Below, in pieces: positions 50,304-61,871 of a DNA stretch of 64,000 nucleotides. The notes under the pieces were generated by a model that was given only the letters and a program-made list of their open reading frames with translations, was not told the DNA's origin and ran no database searches. Both the position numbers and the translations under genes were made by a program. Numbering within the stretch: position 1 is the first letter of the stretch; each line of letters starts with the position of its first letter. The DNA comes from Lucifuga dentata (lineage: Eukaryota; Chordata; Actinopteri; Ophidiiformes; Bythitidae): contig VXCM01000755.1 of NCBI GenBank assembly GCA_014773175.1, positions 62,001 through 126,000 on the forward strand, read 5' to 3'.

Positions 50304-50342
50304 ATCTACTACACAGAAAACACTGGGTTCACATAGTAGATC
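50303..50342. other. Second adjacent hairpin, 9-bp perfect arms
   Basis: GATCTACTA (50303-50311) pairs with TAGTAGATC (50334-50342) around a 22-nt loop. It begins at the last base of the previous hairpin. Confidence 0.75.
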
Positions 50343-50452
50343 AACAGGTTATAGATAGTAGTCAGGTTTACGCATAACACAAAAGAGCACAGATCAATTT
50401 TCCAGTAACTGTAGGTCTTCTCAGTGCCACCATTATTTTAAAGTCTCTTTTA

Positions 50453-50800
50453 CCTCAGCTAAGGAGGTTATATTTTCTTCTGTTTGTTTGCTAGCAAGAT
50501 TATTTAAAAAGTAATGAATTGATCTTGACAAAACTTGGGTGAAGGGTGGGACATGGTACCCAGGGAAGAACTCAAGAAGTTTTGCTGTAGATCCAAGAAT
50601 GTGTTAAATGATTTCTTAACATTGTGAGAGACCTTTTTTTTTTCTCAACATTTTTTTTTCCAGTTTCTTGAAAAGTAATGCACCAGTCTCAATGAAAAAA
50701 AAATATACCATTGTAGACTATCAGTAGCTGCAATTTGGATAAGGCTCTGGATCTGGCAGATTATTTTATATGATTGGAGAGGGGGCATATTAATAGAACT
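50453..50800 (-). mobile_element. Family C TIR repeat, copy 2 (reverse)
   Basis: Starts CCTCAGCTAAGGAGGTTATA and then TTTGTTTGCTAGCAAGATT, 'aaaagtaatgaattgatc', 'gggaagaactcaagaag' and 'aaggctctggatctggcaga', the reverse of the order in copy 1. The far end is decayed, so the right boundary is approximate. Poly-T and poly-A patches at about 50634 and 50694 interrupt it. Confidence 0.7.
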
Positions 50801-51586
50801 GCTGTACAATAACAAGTAGAAATATGCAACAACTACTAACATGTACCTGAGATGATCCGCAGTCAGTAGCATGTAAATTGTTCTGATGTATATGTAATAC
50901 TTACAGAAATAGAACCAGAAAAATATAATGTTTATTATTGTTGTTAATTTGACTTTCAGCCAGTATAACCTTAGAACAGGTCTTGGCAGATTTTCAGAAT
51001 TGGATGTAATGTTTTGGCAACAATGCCTTCTAAATATGGTGCTTCCTTTAGGTCAGTCAATACAATTTTAAGAAAACAGTAGTGAAATACATTATCTTCT
51101 GAGGTTTTTTGTCAGATCAGCAGATCTGGCACATCCAGACTAGACACGTGAACAAGGAAACAAAACATATTTCTCCATCCAACGTGTGCAGTCAAAGCCT
51201 AGTGGTTTGTAGCTGACAATTCCAAGTCCAAACTGTCTTTCTACACATTCCCTGATTTCCTGCATTTACATCATCAACACTTCCTTCTTACTGAATGTGT
51301 GAAGTCATGTGCCAAGTCACTGCATGCTGTCAGCCCCCTGCCAAGGCTCTGCTTATTTGCTTTTCTGAGTGCACCTACCTCCAACAAAGACAGCAACTGA
51401 ATAAAACTGATTTTCCTTATGAATCAAGTGATTCTAAACAGTAAAAGCCACTTCAAGTGATATTTAGGGTTGATGTAGTATATGGTTTTATTCAATTCAT
51501 GTCTCAAGGGCATGTCTGCAAATTGAACTGAGTGTGTTAAAATGACCTGCACACTGTATTTTAAAGGTAATGAAAGGACAAAAGAA

Positions 51587-51628
<42 letters not shown>
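51587..51628. repeat. (AT)n(AC)n microsatellite
   Basis: ATATATAT running into about 16 AC units. Confidence 0.95.
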
Positions 51629-51630
<2 letters not shown>

Positions 51631-52347
51631 TACATGTTCATTGAATAGAAGCACCTCAATTATGGATATGGATGGAATAATCCTTACTTTGTCTTTGTAT
51701 TTCCCCATAATTGATAACTGTAAGCTTAAAAAGTGTGGTTACATTTTAAGAATTAACATTTGAAATCAGACTTTGAGAGGTATTATAAGGTATCAATTTC
51801 ACTGAAGCACATAGTAATACACTGTGATCTATTTACAGTATTAAATAAAAAGTAAGAAGTAGGCTTCATATCAAATTTATTTGGATTTTATTGGCAATAA
51901 TTCAGCAAGTTTATTTTTAGTTGATCTTTTATTATGACTTTAATAGTATTATCATGGGTTCAATCTCAGGGATATTTAGTTTAATCAACCAGTCTGACAC
52001 CATTTAATCATCTCAGATATTAATATGTGATAAGTTAGATCTTAAAAAGTAGCCATATTGTCAGATTGGTACCCATAACTGTTTTGTGTGTGAAATCTAT
52101 GACTAGTCTATGTTCGGAATTAAACTTTTTACCTAAAATTACATTAAGAATGTCCAGAAATGAGATGTTATGTGGTTCTGAATTGAACTTCTCTTAAAGC
52201 ACAACATATACATAAAGCGTCCATGTGGCATCTCTTACAGAAATGTTCAGAAAGGAAGTTTATCACAGCCTTGAGGACTCTTACGCGCCGCACTTATCCT
52301 CTATGCTTTTTTAATTGAATTAAGGAGCACTCAGTGTGGCATCACTG

Positions 52348-52366
52348 TTTTTTTTTTTTTTTTTTN
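52348..52366. other. Gapped poly-T tract (N at 52366)
   Basis: A T18 run ending in N and then TAGG; the sequence resumes directly after the N. Confidence 0.85.
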
Positions 52367-53313
52367 TAGGTGTACAGGGTTATTAAAGTGGGAAGCATGT
52401 TAAGTCATTTGTTATCTCTGGCATTCTAATAAACATGTTGGCTTTGGGCATGGCCTGCAGATTGTCTGTGCAGTTCAGATTGATACTCCTGCCATATCAA
52501 GAGCTATCCACCTCATTATCCTAAGAGGATGCTTAAGAGAAGACAAATCTAGGAGTGTGGAAGGCAGAAAGACAAAGAACAAGAGAGAGAAACTGCTGCA
52601 CATTGTGTATTTTTCTTTCTTTCTCTTTTATAAGCATTATAGAAAGGAGGCTGTTAATCTGTGCATATACAGATAGAAAACCCGGCCCTTTATAAATAGA
52701 ATGAGAAATTGTCATTAAAATTATGATTGGAATGTCTCTGGAAATTAATACATTTTCCTATTAGATGTGCACAGTTCAGTGTGTAAAATAACTGACAGAA
52801 TACCACAAAGAACAAAGATTTCTGTTCTTATTGTCCCAAATATTCTCAACTGAGCTTCCCGCTTATTTTGTTAACTTTTTTTTTTTTTTTTTTTTAGCTC
52901 TAGCACTGGTTCTTGGCACATATAGCCCCATGAGTTTTCTGTCAGGCTAGGCTTGATTTTACTAATTGGTACCAAAGCTGTTAATTGGAGATGTGGAACA
53001 AGATATGTAAAATTGGAGAGTTCTCTCTTGGGAAATATATATTTTCAAGCTCATTTTCCACCTTTACTTTTATTGTTTTTTGTTTTGTTTTGTTTTGTTT
53101 TTTATTGCAGCGAGCACGAGTTTGTTATCAGAATAGCCAGAATAGCAAATATAAAAACAACATATTACATACATTATAATAGGCCATGCATTTAAGATTA
53201 ATCAGTTTATCACATAATTTTCCTGAAGATAGGCCTCTTGTAGACCTTGCATTAAAATTTTGTCTATCTATGCAGATTCTGCCTGCAATAAAGTCTGTGT
53301 TTTCTCCTTGCCA

Positions 53314-53446
53314 CCAGATGAACTTCATCAATTAAAAAAACAAACAAAACAAACAAAAAAAAAACAAACTTTTTTTTAANCCAGATGAACTTCATCAATT
53401 AAAAAAACAAACAAAACAAACAAAAAAAAAACAAACTTTTTTTTAA
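53314..53446. other. Single-N gap with 66-bp exact direct duplicate
   Basis: 53314-53379 equals 53381-53446 around an N at 53380. The duplicated unit itself contains AAAC-rich sequence. Confidence 0.9.
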
Positions 53447-54389
53447 TCAGCATTTGATTACACTTTAACTCAATATGTTGAGACATTGTCAAGCAGCAGT
53501 TATTGTTTTTGCAGCTTGCATTAACTGCATCTTTGCTTTCCTGTGCAAATCATGTATCTCTAAATGTCAAATTGTAGACGTTTGAAGCAGATTGCAATCA
53601 TTTATACTGATTATATTTTCAGTTCTTCATCAAAAATAACTTGTGAACTCTGCATCGTAGACCATTTCTTTTGTGCATTTGCATCAAAGGAAATTTGATT
53701 AACAGAGACATGTGGCCAAGTGTTATCATCAAAAGCTTTGATTGATAAGCATCCTAGACAGCAGATAATGTTGCAGCTTTGATGCACTACCCAGTACCAA
53801 GAAATCTTGCGGTTCAAATTTGAATACAAATAAAATTCCTCAATCTAAAGAACCTGTCAACATGACTGAAGTTGACAGTACAGATATATGTTGGAATTTG
53901 TGTGACCTGTAATTGGACCAGGATCATTTGTGAGATAAACAGAACATGTTTGACATTTTATTGTTTGACATTTTTATGGTTCCTTACTACTTAGTACTCA
54001 TTTCACCAATTTTGCATTTCCCATTGCCCACTTTCCTGTAATGTCCCGTTACAGGAAGGTGGTGCTGAATGCTGATTCCTAAAACAAAATAATTCACAAA
54101 CAACAAAAAAGGCAGATGTGCAGGTCATAGCTCATCAATTAGCCACACTAAACAGACCCAGCTTCCAGATAGCAGTCGTGTGAGTATAGATACTTGGGGC
54201 ACACCTGTGTTGGGGCTCAGGCCTGTTTATGGCCCATGGGTCCTGCAGGTGCAAAACTTATGGATGTTTCTCTGAAATGGCTAAATTATCTGCAGCAGTT
54301 ATACTTGCACATATATATCATGCATTTGTATGCAACACTGACAGTGGAAATCTGTTTCTGTGAAACTAAAACATGGGTTGCAAAGCAGT

Positions 54390-54640
54390 TCCATGGAGGG
54401 CCGAGAGGCTGCAGGTATTCAGTCCAACCAAACCCTTCTCAACCAATAATTAGCTCCTGATTAGCTCCAATGATCTGTCAATGAGGATGTGCTGATCACA
54501 GAAATCNCAACCAATAATTAGCTCCTGATTAGCTCCAATGATCTGTCAATGAGGATGTGCTGATCACAGAAATCAGCTGTTGTCTAACCTTTGGTTGGAC
54601 TGAAAACCTCAAGTCTCTTAGCCTAAATAGCACATGGCTT
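54390..54640. mobile_element. hAT-like foldback element (MITE)
   Basis: The left arm around 54403-54432 (AGGTATTCAGTCCAACCAAA) is the inverted match of the right arm 54590-54618 (TTTGGTTGGACTGAAAACCT). The centre has AATTAGCTCCTGATTAGCTC and 'gctgatcacagaaatc'. This resembles a common fish element with ends 'GGAGGGCC...GGTTTTCAGTCCAACCA'. Apparent length is inflated by a 67-bp artefactual duplicate. hAT assignment is from memory of similar repeats. Confidence 0.65.
54440..54574. other. Single-N gap with 67-bp exact direct duplicate
   Basis: 54440-54506 equals 54508-54574 around an N at 54507, inside the foldback element. Confidence 0.9.
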
Positions 54641-54711
54641 AGGACTCATGATCTAAAGGCTTATGGTCTATATCTTATCAATTTCATGGAATCCAGCTGG
54701 TTTAGTTCCTA

Positions 54712-54930
54712 GGTGGTCAATCCTGGAAACCCACAACAATGGACAATTTCCATTTCTCTTGACTCTACCCACACCAAATTAACTAAATCAGGTGTGTTCA
54801 TGTGATCAAGAGCTGGTGCCTCTCAGATCTTGACCTGATTCAGCTAATCAGGTGTGGGTAGAGCAGGGAGAGATGGACAATATGCAATTTTGTGGGTCCT
54901 GAGAACCAGGACCAAGAAACAAGGGGTAAC
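54712..54930. mobile_element. Foldback element with ~65-bp arms
   Basis: The left arm (54712-54774, GGTCAATCCTGG ... CTCTACCCACACC) is an imperfect reverse complement of the right arm (54851-54913, GGTGTGGGTAGAG ... CCAGGACC). The centre holds two AATCAGGTGTG-type copies. A half-copy lies at 37901-37995. Typical of short fish hAT-like MITEs; superfamily not proven. Confidence 0.75.
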
Positions 54931-54940
54931 CAAGGGTTCA

Positions 54941-54965
54941 TAACCTTGGTTCTCAACCAAGGTTA
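54941..54965. other. Perfect 11-bp-arm hairpin
   Basis: TAACCTTGGTT, loop CTC, AACCAAGGTTA. It lies 28 bp beyond the foldback element and could be the junk end of another hAT-like terminus (GGTTCTCAACC). Confidence 0.8.
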
Positions 54966-56030
54966 ATCATCTTTAATTATAAAATATTGAGTCTCCATCC
55001 ATCTATCCATTTTCTTGCCGGTTTTATTTTGTCATTAATTTTGTGACCTGAGCAGTTTTTAGGAAGTTAGGCTGTAATGTAATCTCCAATGATGAATCAC
55101 CAATGAAAATGCATCACAAATAAAAAAAGAGAGAAAGAACTCTCAGATAAACAAACAAGAATGCCCAAGCAATTAGCTCGCTAAGGAGACCAAATCAGAA
55201 TCATGTAGCAGCCAAGGCGGGTATGAAAAGAGCCGTAGCTGTCTGCTGGATGTTTACGATTGTTTTTTGATCATTATGGTGTTTTTGCCAAGATGAAAAG
55301 TGTGGCACACCAACACATTAGCTTAATTCAGCACTTTATAGCGAACACATTTTTATTGCAGTGAGTTAAGCAGCTCTGCATTTTTCTGCAATGAATGTGA
55401 AAGTAATCATTAAACACTGTTTAGCAGAAGAATTCCTCAGCTTCAGCAAAAAACAAAAAACACACAAACAAACAGAACATTTAAGCAGTAAAAGACATCA
55501 AATAAGTGAAATAACTGCTAATGAATTCTAACAGTGTGTTATAGCTATGAGCCATTCAGCAGCAGCATCAGGCTCAGACATCAAACTGACCACACGTAAA
55601 AAAAAAAAAACTAATTTGCTGAGTAGATACTTTATTCACTTGAGAGTGGACCTCAGAAATGATGGTTCATTGTTAGGAAACCACAGAATTGCACTCTTCT
55701 GCTGTCTTCTTTTATGGTAAAGGAAGAGGTTGGGGTTTTAATATGCTTATTGATATAAGACTCAGTTCACCAATTCTGCATCAGGGCCATACAGTAAATC
55801 CTTTCTAAATGCACTTTGAAGCCATTGTCAGCTGTACTGCATCCTGGAACCATCACATAGAAATGTGACACTTGACTTTATGCAAGGAGAAAGAAGAGAT
55901 GAGTAAGAATAATACACAATTTGTTGTATAATGTTAAAACTTTTAAATATTTGGCTTGTAGGAGTGTAAAGAGCACATATTGCACACATTTTTATGTTTT
56001 CATTTTCATTTAGTGATCTATTTTTGCTTT
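54966..56030. other. Non-coding stretch
   Basis: AT-rich; AAAC-rich patch at 55447-55478 and poly-A at 55598-55609. No gene. Confidence 0.6.
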
Positions 56031-56035
56031 AATGT

Positions 56036-56099
56036 ACAAAAAAACAAAAACAAAAAACAAAAAAAAAACAAAAAAAAAAAAAAANAAAAAAAAAAAAAA
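56036..56099. other. Gapped A-rich tract (N at 56085)
   Basis: AAAC-type sequence grading into poly-A with one N. It lies immediately before the truncated end of family A copy 5, so the missing TIR may be lost in this gap. Confidence 0.8.
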
Positions 56100-56124
56100 C
56101 ACAACAATCCCCTTTTACTCTGTG

Positions 56125-57284
56125 CTGCCAACCATTTCCAGAAACATAAAATTGTATCTTGGGTTTGTGTCAAAATCCTGTAATCTTTCAAAATCAAATG
56201 TTCAGATGATACACCCACCATAAAATTCAATGTTTCACCTGCAAACATTTACGCAGGATTGTAGAAGGTATGGTCATTTTAATTTCTCTGTAAAAGCAGT
56301 CCTCTCCTGCGATGATATTCCCTGTCGGAGATATACATTTTTTCCATGTAGCTCTGTGTTGGATTTAAATTAAGTAACTTTGCCAAAAAGTAATAATGGC
56401 GTGTCGTTTGGTGACAACCCCGTCTGCACGATCCCTGGTTTCTGTGGTGTCTTCATGGTAGGAGCCTGTGGTGTGGAGTCGGGTCATCAGGGAGAACGAA
56501 ATTCACCTGGTCTAATTAATGGATCAGTTTGAGCCAATTTGTGACAAATGGGAGCTGATGCTGCATTCAGGAGATGCATTCCTGGAAGTCGGATTTTTCC
56601 CAGTCTGAAGTTCCAACTTCCGACCTTAAATCGTTCCAGCCAAATGTAAATGTAAAAAAAAAAAGCATGGCTGAACACTAATAAATACTGTAAGATTAAA
56701 TAAATTTAGTAATAAATGCTAACTAAAGTAAAGTTAGACTACAGGACTGTTTGGTTGGATTGTGCTAATATCACCCACTGTGATATTAATCACAGTGGAT
56801 ATTAAACATTTGTGAGAGAAGTAATATTCTAAAATTATCAATAGCAAACAGTTATTATAGACTGTAGATAGTTAACTTGGCAATATATTTTGACCTTTTT
56901 ATGTCAATGTCACGTAAGAAAAAATACTTTATCGGCTGTTAGCTGATCATTTACATTCACAAAGCTCACTTCCACGGGTGCTGCCATGTTGAGTGACGTC
57001 ATACTCATGAAGTCAGGGTAGATAAGTTTGGTCTGAGTTTCCCAGTCAGAGCTCCAACTTCAAGTGCCGTTCCAACACATTTTTCCAAGTCGGAAAAATC
57101 CAAATTCCGAGGTCTGTTGAATCTCACATTTCAAATCTCTACCAGTTGATTTTACAGCATTCTAGAACTGAAAATGTCTGTCTGGAAGGTATGAAAATCA
57201 AATCTGAAATTGGAAAATGGTTGGTAGTAATGTAAGATGTATCCGGGTTGTATTTATTGCTCAAACATGCATCGGTATCGTCCT
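56125..57284 (-). mobile_element. Family A copy 5 (reverse), split by another element
   Basis: Its two halves flank an insertion. The left half has 'ctttcaaaatcaaatgttc', ACACCCACCATAAAATTC and GATATTCCCTGTCGGAGA. The right half has 'ttgattttacagcattcta', 'gtctggaaggtatg' and the TIR ending GCTCAAACATGC...GGTATCGTCCT, followed by TTAA at 57285-57288. The left TIR is absent, replaced by the gapped A-rich tract. Confidence 0.8.
56395..57127. mobile_element. Element inserted inside family A copy 5
   Basis: This sequence is missing from the other family A copies. From about 56561 it has GGAAGTCGGATTTTTCCCAG and CTTCCGACC, and towards its end CCAAGTCGGAAAAATCC and AATTCCGAGG, an inverted arrangement typical of a hAT-like MITE. 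The centre holds a hairpin (about 56766-56804, CCACTGTGAT...ATCACAGTGG). The first ~160 bp may be separate, unrecognised DNA. Exact ends and target duplication are not resolved. Confidence 0.6.
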
Positions 57285-57289
57285 TTAAG

Positions 57290-57915
57290 GCCACCTCCCA
57301 CAAAGCCCATTTTGTTCTGATTGGCCAACTGCATCAGACCTGAGCTGGCAACTCCCACAGTCTGTAGAACAGTCGCTGGCCTTGTGGGTGTGTCCAACCA
57401 GGTGTATGTGTAAACTCAAATGTGTTACATGTTGACATAAACATGCTGTGGAAAAATGGGAAGTTCAGGACCTTTGGGTTTGACTTACTGGATGCATTTC
57501 TATCAGTGTGAACCTCAAATTTGTAATGTTTTCTTAATAGCTGGAAGGAGTTTTAAAAATTATTTCATAGAAATCCCAAAGAATAAACAATATCTGGAGT
57601 ATTTGATTATGCCCTCCCTGCACTGTAGAGATTATGCAATGCATTGCTGGAGACTTTTATGAACTCCCTGGACATGCTTGTTTTATTGTTAGTTCATAGC
57701 ACAGGCATAGAACAGGCAGCAGTTATACATTGAGTGTTTCACACAGGCAGCGCTTAACAAATGGAGTCACACAGTGGTGGCTAATTTGATCAGTGGTTTA
57801 CCTGAGGGGCAACAGTATTTTTGAGGATATAAAGACAAATTAGATTAGACCTGTTTTTTTTATGTTTTGTGCTATATATCATTTTAAGACATAATCCCAT
57901 CTACATTTGGTCAGG

Positions 57916-57961
<46 letters not shown>

Positions 57962-59935
57962 CATACACATTTTCACAATGAATGCAAGCATACATGCAGA
58001 TTCACAAACAAGCTCACTGCTGTCAGTAAAACCTTGACCGATCTGAGGCTCCAGAAACATGCCAAACAAAGTCAGTTCACAATTTAATGCAGCTCAGCAA
58101 TGAATATTAAATGAAAAGGGTAAAGAATTACACTTAGGTACAGGAGGTTAAATTAATAAATAACTGGACTCATATATATTTATAAATATAAATATAAAAC
58201 GTTGAATCTCCTGTGGTCAGCCTCCATAGACCTACTGGTCTTTGAAGGCATTATTAGCTGGTTTTATCAGTGCATTGACCCTAAAACTAGTACCTGAGGG
58301 GCCTGACTGCAGTGGTGCAGGCGTGAGCGTAAGAATGTTGGATGGATGAAATAAGACTTTGAAGTGGATTTTCTATTTGAAGGATTGCACATCAGGGATT
58401 TTGATTCATGCCCATTTTTTGTACCGGAGGCTATGTGTTCATGTGGGTGGAAAGAGATTTATCGCTCAAAAAATTATTAATGTATTTATTTTTTCTTCGA
58501 CTAAAACGATGATGATTGTTCGTGTTTGGTTAATGAGTGAAGAACGTAGTGGTTGGTGCATTTGTACTGGTTTTTAATTTAATAACAACTGTAATTGGGA
58601 GGATTATGGAAAAATTACATCGTAGCATCTGCGCTGGGGAGGAAAGTTCGGAGTCTGAATCCTCAAAGGATTCATATTCATAATACCAACAATCTTCTAC
58701 ACAAATACACTGAACATTTCAGCTCACAAGACAATAAGGGTGCCTGCAGGTCTGACAATATGGATTGTTATATTGGTTTCTCCAGAGCCTGCTATCCAAT
58801 TGTCTTTCACCTCCATGTTTTTCTATTGTACAGCAAATTGTATGTATAAATACCGTAGAATGACTATTATTTCAGCATTGATCAAAATCTCATAACAATC
58901 ATTTATCTTTCATATGGATTTTTCTGATCTCAGTGTATGTATGTCTCAGTTTAGTATTGAAATTCAGTGAATGCACTCTGCTCATCATTGTAATCCTTAA
59001 ATGTAATATAGGAACGCTTTCAGCCTCAATAACCTACTTCAAGAAAAAATAGTTTTTGTTATGAAACAGTCCTCCAAGCCATGCCAGAGCGAATGCTATT
59101 GTAAAGTTAAGCTATGAAATATAATTTGAGTGTGCAGCCACATCTTCTCAGTATGAAGACAAAGGAAAGAAACAGCAGTTTGACCTCCATTTCAGAGTAC
59201 TGACTTTCACTGGTCTGGACACAAAAATGTGATAAACACTGGATCAGGAGGAAACACTTCCTCAAACTAGTATGCTATCTCAACACCATTTTTTCCCCCA
59301 CTGAATAATTTCCATCACAGTGCAGTCTTTGAATCGGGGTGCATTGTTTTGGTTTACTCAGAGAGTAAAAGGGTTATTGTTTCCAATATGTTAATTCTGT
59401 TTTTTCCTGCAGGAATAGTCACTTTGAAATAATCTCTTTGAGTGAATTTGGTTCAAGTATCATTCTCAGGGGAGGGGGCTGAACTTCTAAATATAATTTT
59501 CCTCTTACCACCCTTCAGTAGACTTACTGTGGCATTTGTAACCTTGAGCCGTCAAAACAGATAAATCCTACCAAATTGTGTTCTGATTAGATTAACAGTT
59601 TAATATGCAACACATGCATAGAGCTGCAAGCAGTAGCAATGCCCCTTGCAAGGCAGAGTGAATGCATCAAAAGTTGGATGGTAATACTTGCTGACAGATA
59701 GAGATAAACAATAAACACGCATATTACTGGCATATACTCTCATAGGCTAACAATAACCTGATTTTTTTATTTATTTATTTATTTTAATTACTGAATGACT
59801 ACCTCCCTCTGTGTTCTCTCAAGCTACTCTATAGCTACCTAAGTCAAAATCGTACATATTACACTGGATTATATTTGATATATTTATTGTGGCTATACAT
59901 TGCACTAGCATTTTGAAACATTTTCACACATCTCA
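57290..59935. other. Non-coding stretch
   Basis: No gene recognised. Holds the (GT)n at 57919 and an AT-rich patch at 58172-58200. The remainder is unique-looking. Confidence 0.6.
57919..57958. repeat. (GT)20 microsatellite
   Basis: Uninterrupted GT units. Confidence 0.97.
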
Positions 59936-59937
59936 AG

Positions 59938-60780
59938 CAGGGCCACATTAATATACTAGTGGCCCTGGGCCAAGAAAAAAAAATACTCCTTTATACTAAA
60001 GACCTCAACCCCCACATAGTAATAATTGTCACCGTACATTCTGTACGTTGTGCATGTACTCGATGATGACTTGTTTCTATGATGACTTGATTTGCTGTGT
60101 CAGTTTGTTTATGATAATTTATGCAATTTCCTTAGAAATACTCCTTAAGTACATACAGTGCCCTCCACAAATATGTGCACCCCTTTGTAAATAAAAGCAA
60201 ATGTGAAAAAAATGTCCATATGTTTATCTTCTTCATTCAAAATATAAACAAAAATAGTTAAAATAAGTGAAAGTAAAAATAAATTCTTATCATGAAACAG
60301 AAAATCTCCAAAACTATGATCAGACTCCACCAGGCCGATTGAGAAAAATATTTGTTTCACGATAAGAATTTCTTTTTTCTTTTAATATTTTACTTTAATT
60401 AAAGGTTATAGCTTTGTTAATATTTTGAATGAAAGATCATGAGGATAAACAATAAAGAGTTTCTTTTTTCTTTTTTTTTTCTCACATCCCATTTTGCTTT
60501 TATTTACCAAGGTTGCCAATATGTGTGGAGGGCACTGTAATCAACTAAAATTATAGGGCCTTTAAGAAAATATTTTGACTCAGGGCCCCTCTAAATGATG
60601 GGGCCTCAAGCTTAGCTTTTAATACAAGAATCCATTAAACTACTGACACTTTCAATTAATATACTTCAATTATTTGAAATACATCAGAAGATTATCAGAT
60701 TACTATAAACCAACTTTTGGGGCCTCTTGAGTTTGGTTCCCCGGGGCCACCACAGGGTACCTCCTTTGCTCAGCTGCTTA
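59938..60780. mobile_element. Old hAT-like element interrupted by a Tc1-like MITE
   Basis: The left end CAGGGCCACATTAATATAC continues with AGTGGCCCTGGGCC; the right end holds CCCCGGGGCCACCAC, roughly its inverse. The interior has 'cagggcccctctaaatgatg' and GGGGCCTCAAGC. These GGCCC-rich motifs are familiar from fish hAT-derived repeats. No 8-bp target duplication is obvious and no transposase frame is intact. Boundaries are approximate. Confidence 0.45.
60156..60537. mobile_element. 382-bp Tc1/mariner-type palindromic MITE
   Basis: Ends are CAGTGCCCTCCACAAATATG and CATATGTGTGGAGGGCACTG-type (the latter starting at about 60520), flanked by TA at 60154-60155 and 60538-60539. The complementarity continues through 'taaataaaagcaaa', 'gttttatc'-type and 'cttcattcaaaatat' segments to the centre, so nearly the whole element folds back. 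CAGTGCCCTCCA...TA is a well-known Tc1-like fish MITE terminus. It sits inside the hAT-like element, so it inserted later. No transposase. Confidence 0.88.
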
Positions 60781-60784
60781 TCTT

Positions 60785-61865
60785 GCTTTGATCACAAAGA
60801 CTTCATCAATATACTGCTACCTACAACACCAATGATGTAACCCTTGCTATAAATGAATCTTTGAGCAATTATGAAAACATACTGCAGTATGCTTGAACAT
60901 ATGTTCAATATGTGTTCCCATGTGTGCACGTTTCTGCACCTTTACGTTTTGACAGTCAAAGTGTGTGATGTCAGTGACTGATCGTTATGATTCTGTTACC
61001 CTTTTGGAGGCTCCTGCAGACAATCCACGGATTTTACCTTTGATTAAAATTCTCTGCAGAATAACTCTGACACCTGCCGCTGTTCTGCACCACTCAGCTC
61101 TGAAAAGTTCACTAAAATAAGAGTTTTGATCCTGGATATGGCAGCTATTAGGCCTTGAAATTCTTCCTGGCAGTAATTCATAGCTTTGCTTTTGATGGAT
61201 TTTTAAAAAGAAGTACAATAAGAAAGAGTTTCATTTGTTATATTTAGAAACTTCCAAAGTCGCTTTGGATGCAACAGAAATTTATTTAAGATTCTTTCTC
61301 ATTATTTTAGAGTGAAATGTCAGTTGTTGAAAACAAACATTTATTTTGGAAGACTGAATGAATGAATATAACATATCAAAAATGCTGGATGAATCTCATG
61401 CATACATATCTGGATGAAATGAAATGATGTGGAACATTTAAAAGATAGCAGTCCATCTGCAATCTGGTTTGAGTGGATTTAGGTGCAATCCTCAACTTCT
61501 AAAAACTAACACAACCTTAAAATCTTGCAGAGTCCCATCATTGCTCTTCAAAACATCAAAATGTAATTACTATGCCATTTCATCTCATCGTCTGGTTTTA
61601 GAAGCCAGAGAAGAAGAGACATGGTTATTTGAATCACCAAACCTTTAAAAGTTTAATTCGCATAAGTATTTGATTGCAAGTTTATTGTCATTACTAAATG
61701 CAACTGAATAAAATGAATAAAATGCAATATCTCAAGACTATAATGCAAGTAAAGCCAAGTTCACTAATTATGATTTGTTTCCCTATTTGATCAAAGAAAG
61801 CAACACATGTTATAATTGTAGGTGTAAAAATTGGGATGAAGCATTATTCCCAGAACTGCAGTTTG
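60785..61865. other. Non-coding stretch
   Basis: AT-rich unique sequence; a 77-codon minus-strand frame (60985-61218) has no domain. Confidence 0.6.
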
Positions 61866-61871
61866 TCTTAA

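Larger units (their letters stand above)
50801..54385. other. Non-coding stretch
   Basis: AT-rich with no gene. It holds the AT/AC repeat at 51587, a gapped poly-T at 52348, poly-T at 52876-52897, a TTTTG run at 53078-53102 and a 66-bp artefactual duplicate at 53314-53446. Confidence 0.6.

Noticed and set aside
58590..58700. tRNA-like or SINE head around 'agttcggagtctgaatcctc'
   Set aside because: Box B-like resemblance only; no cloverleaf and no box A at the right distance.
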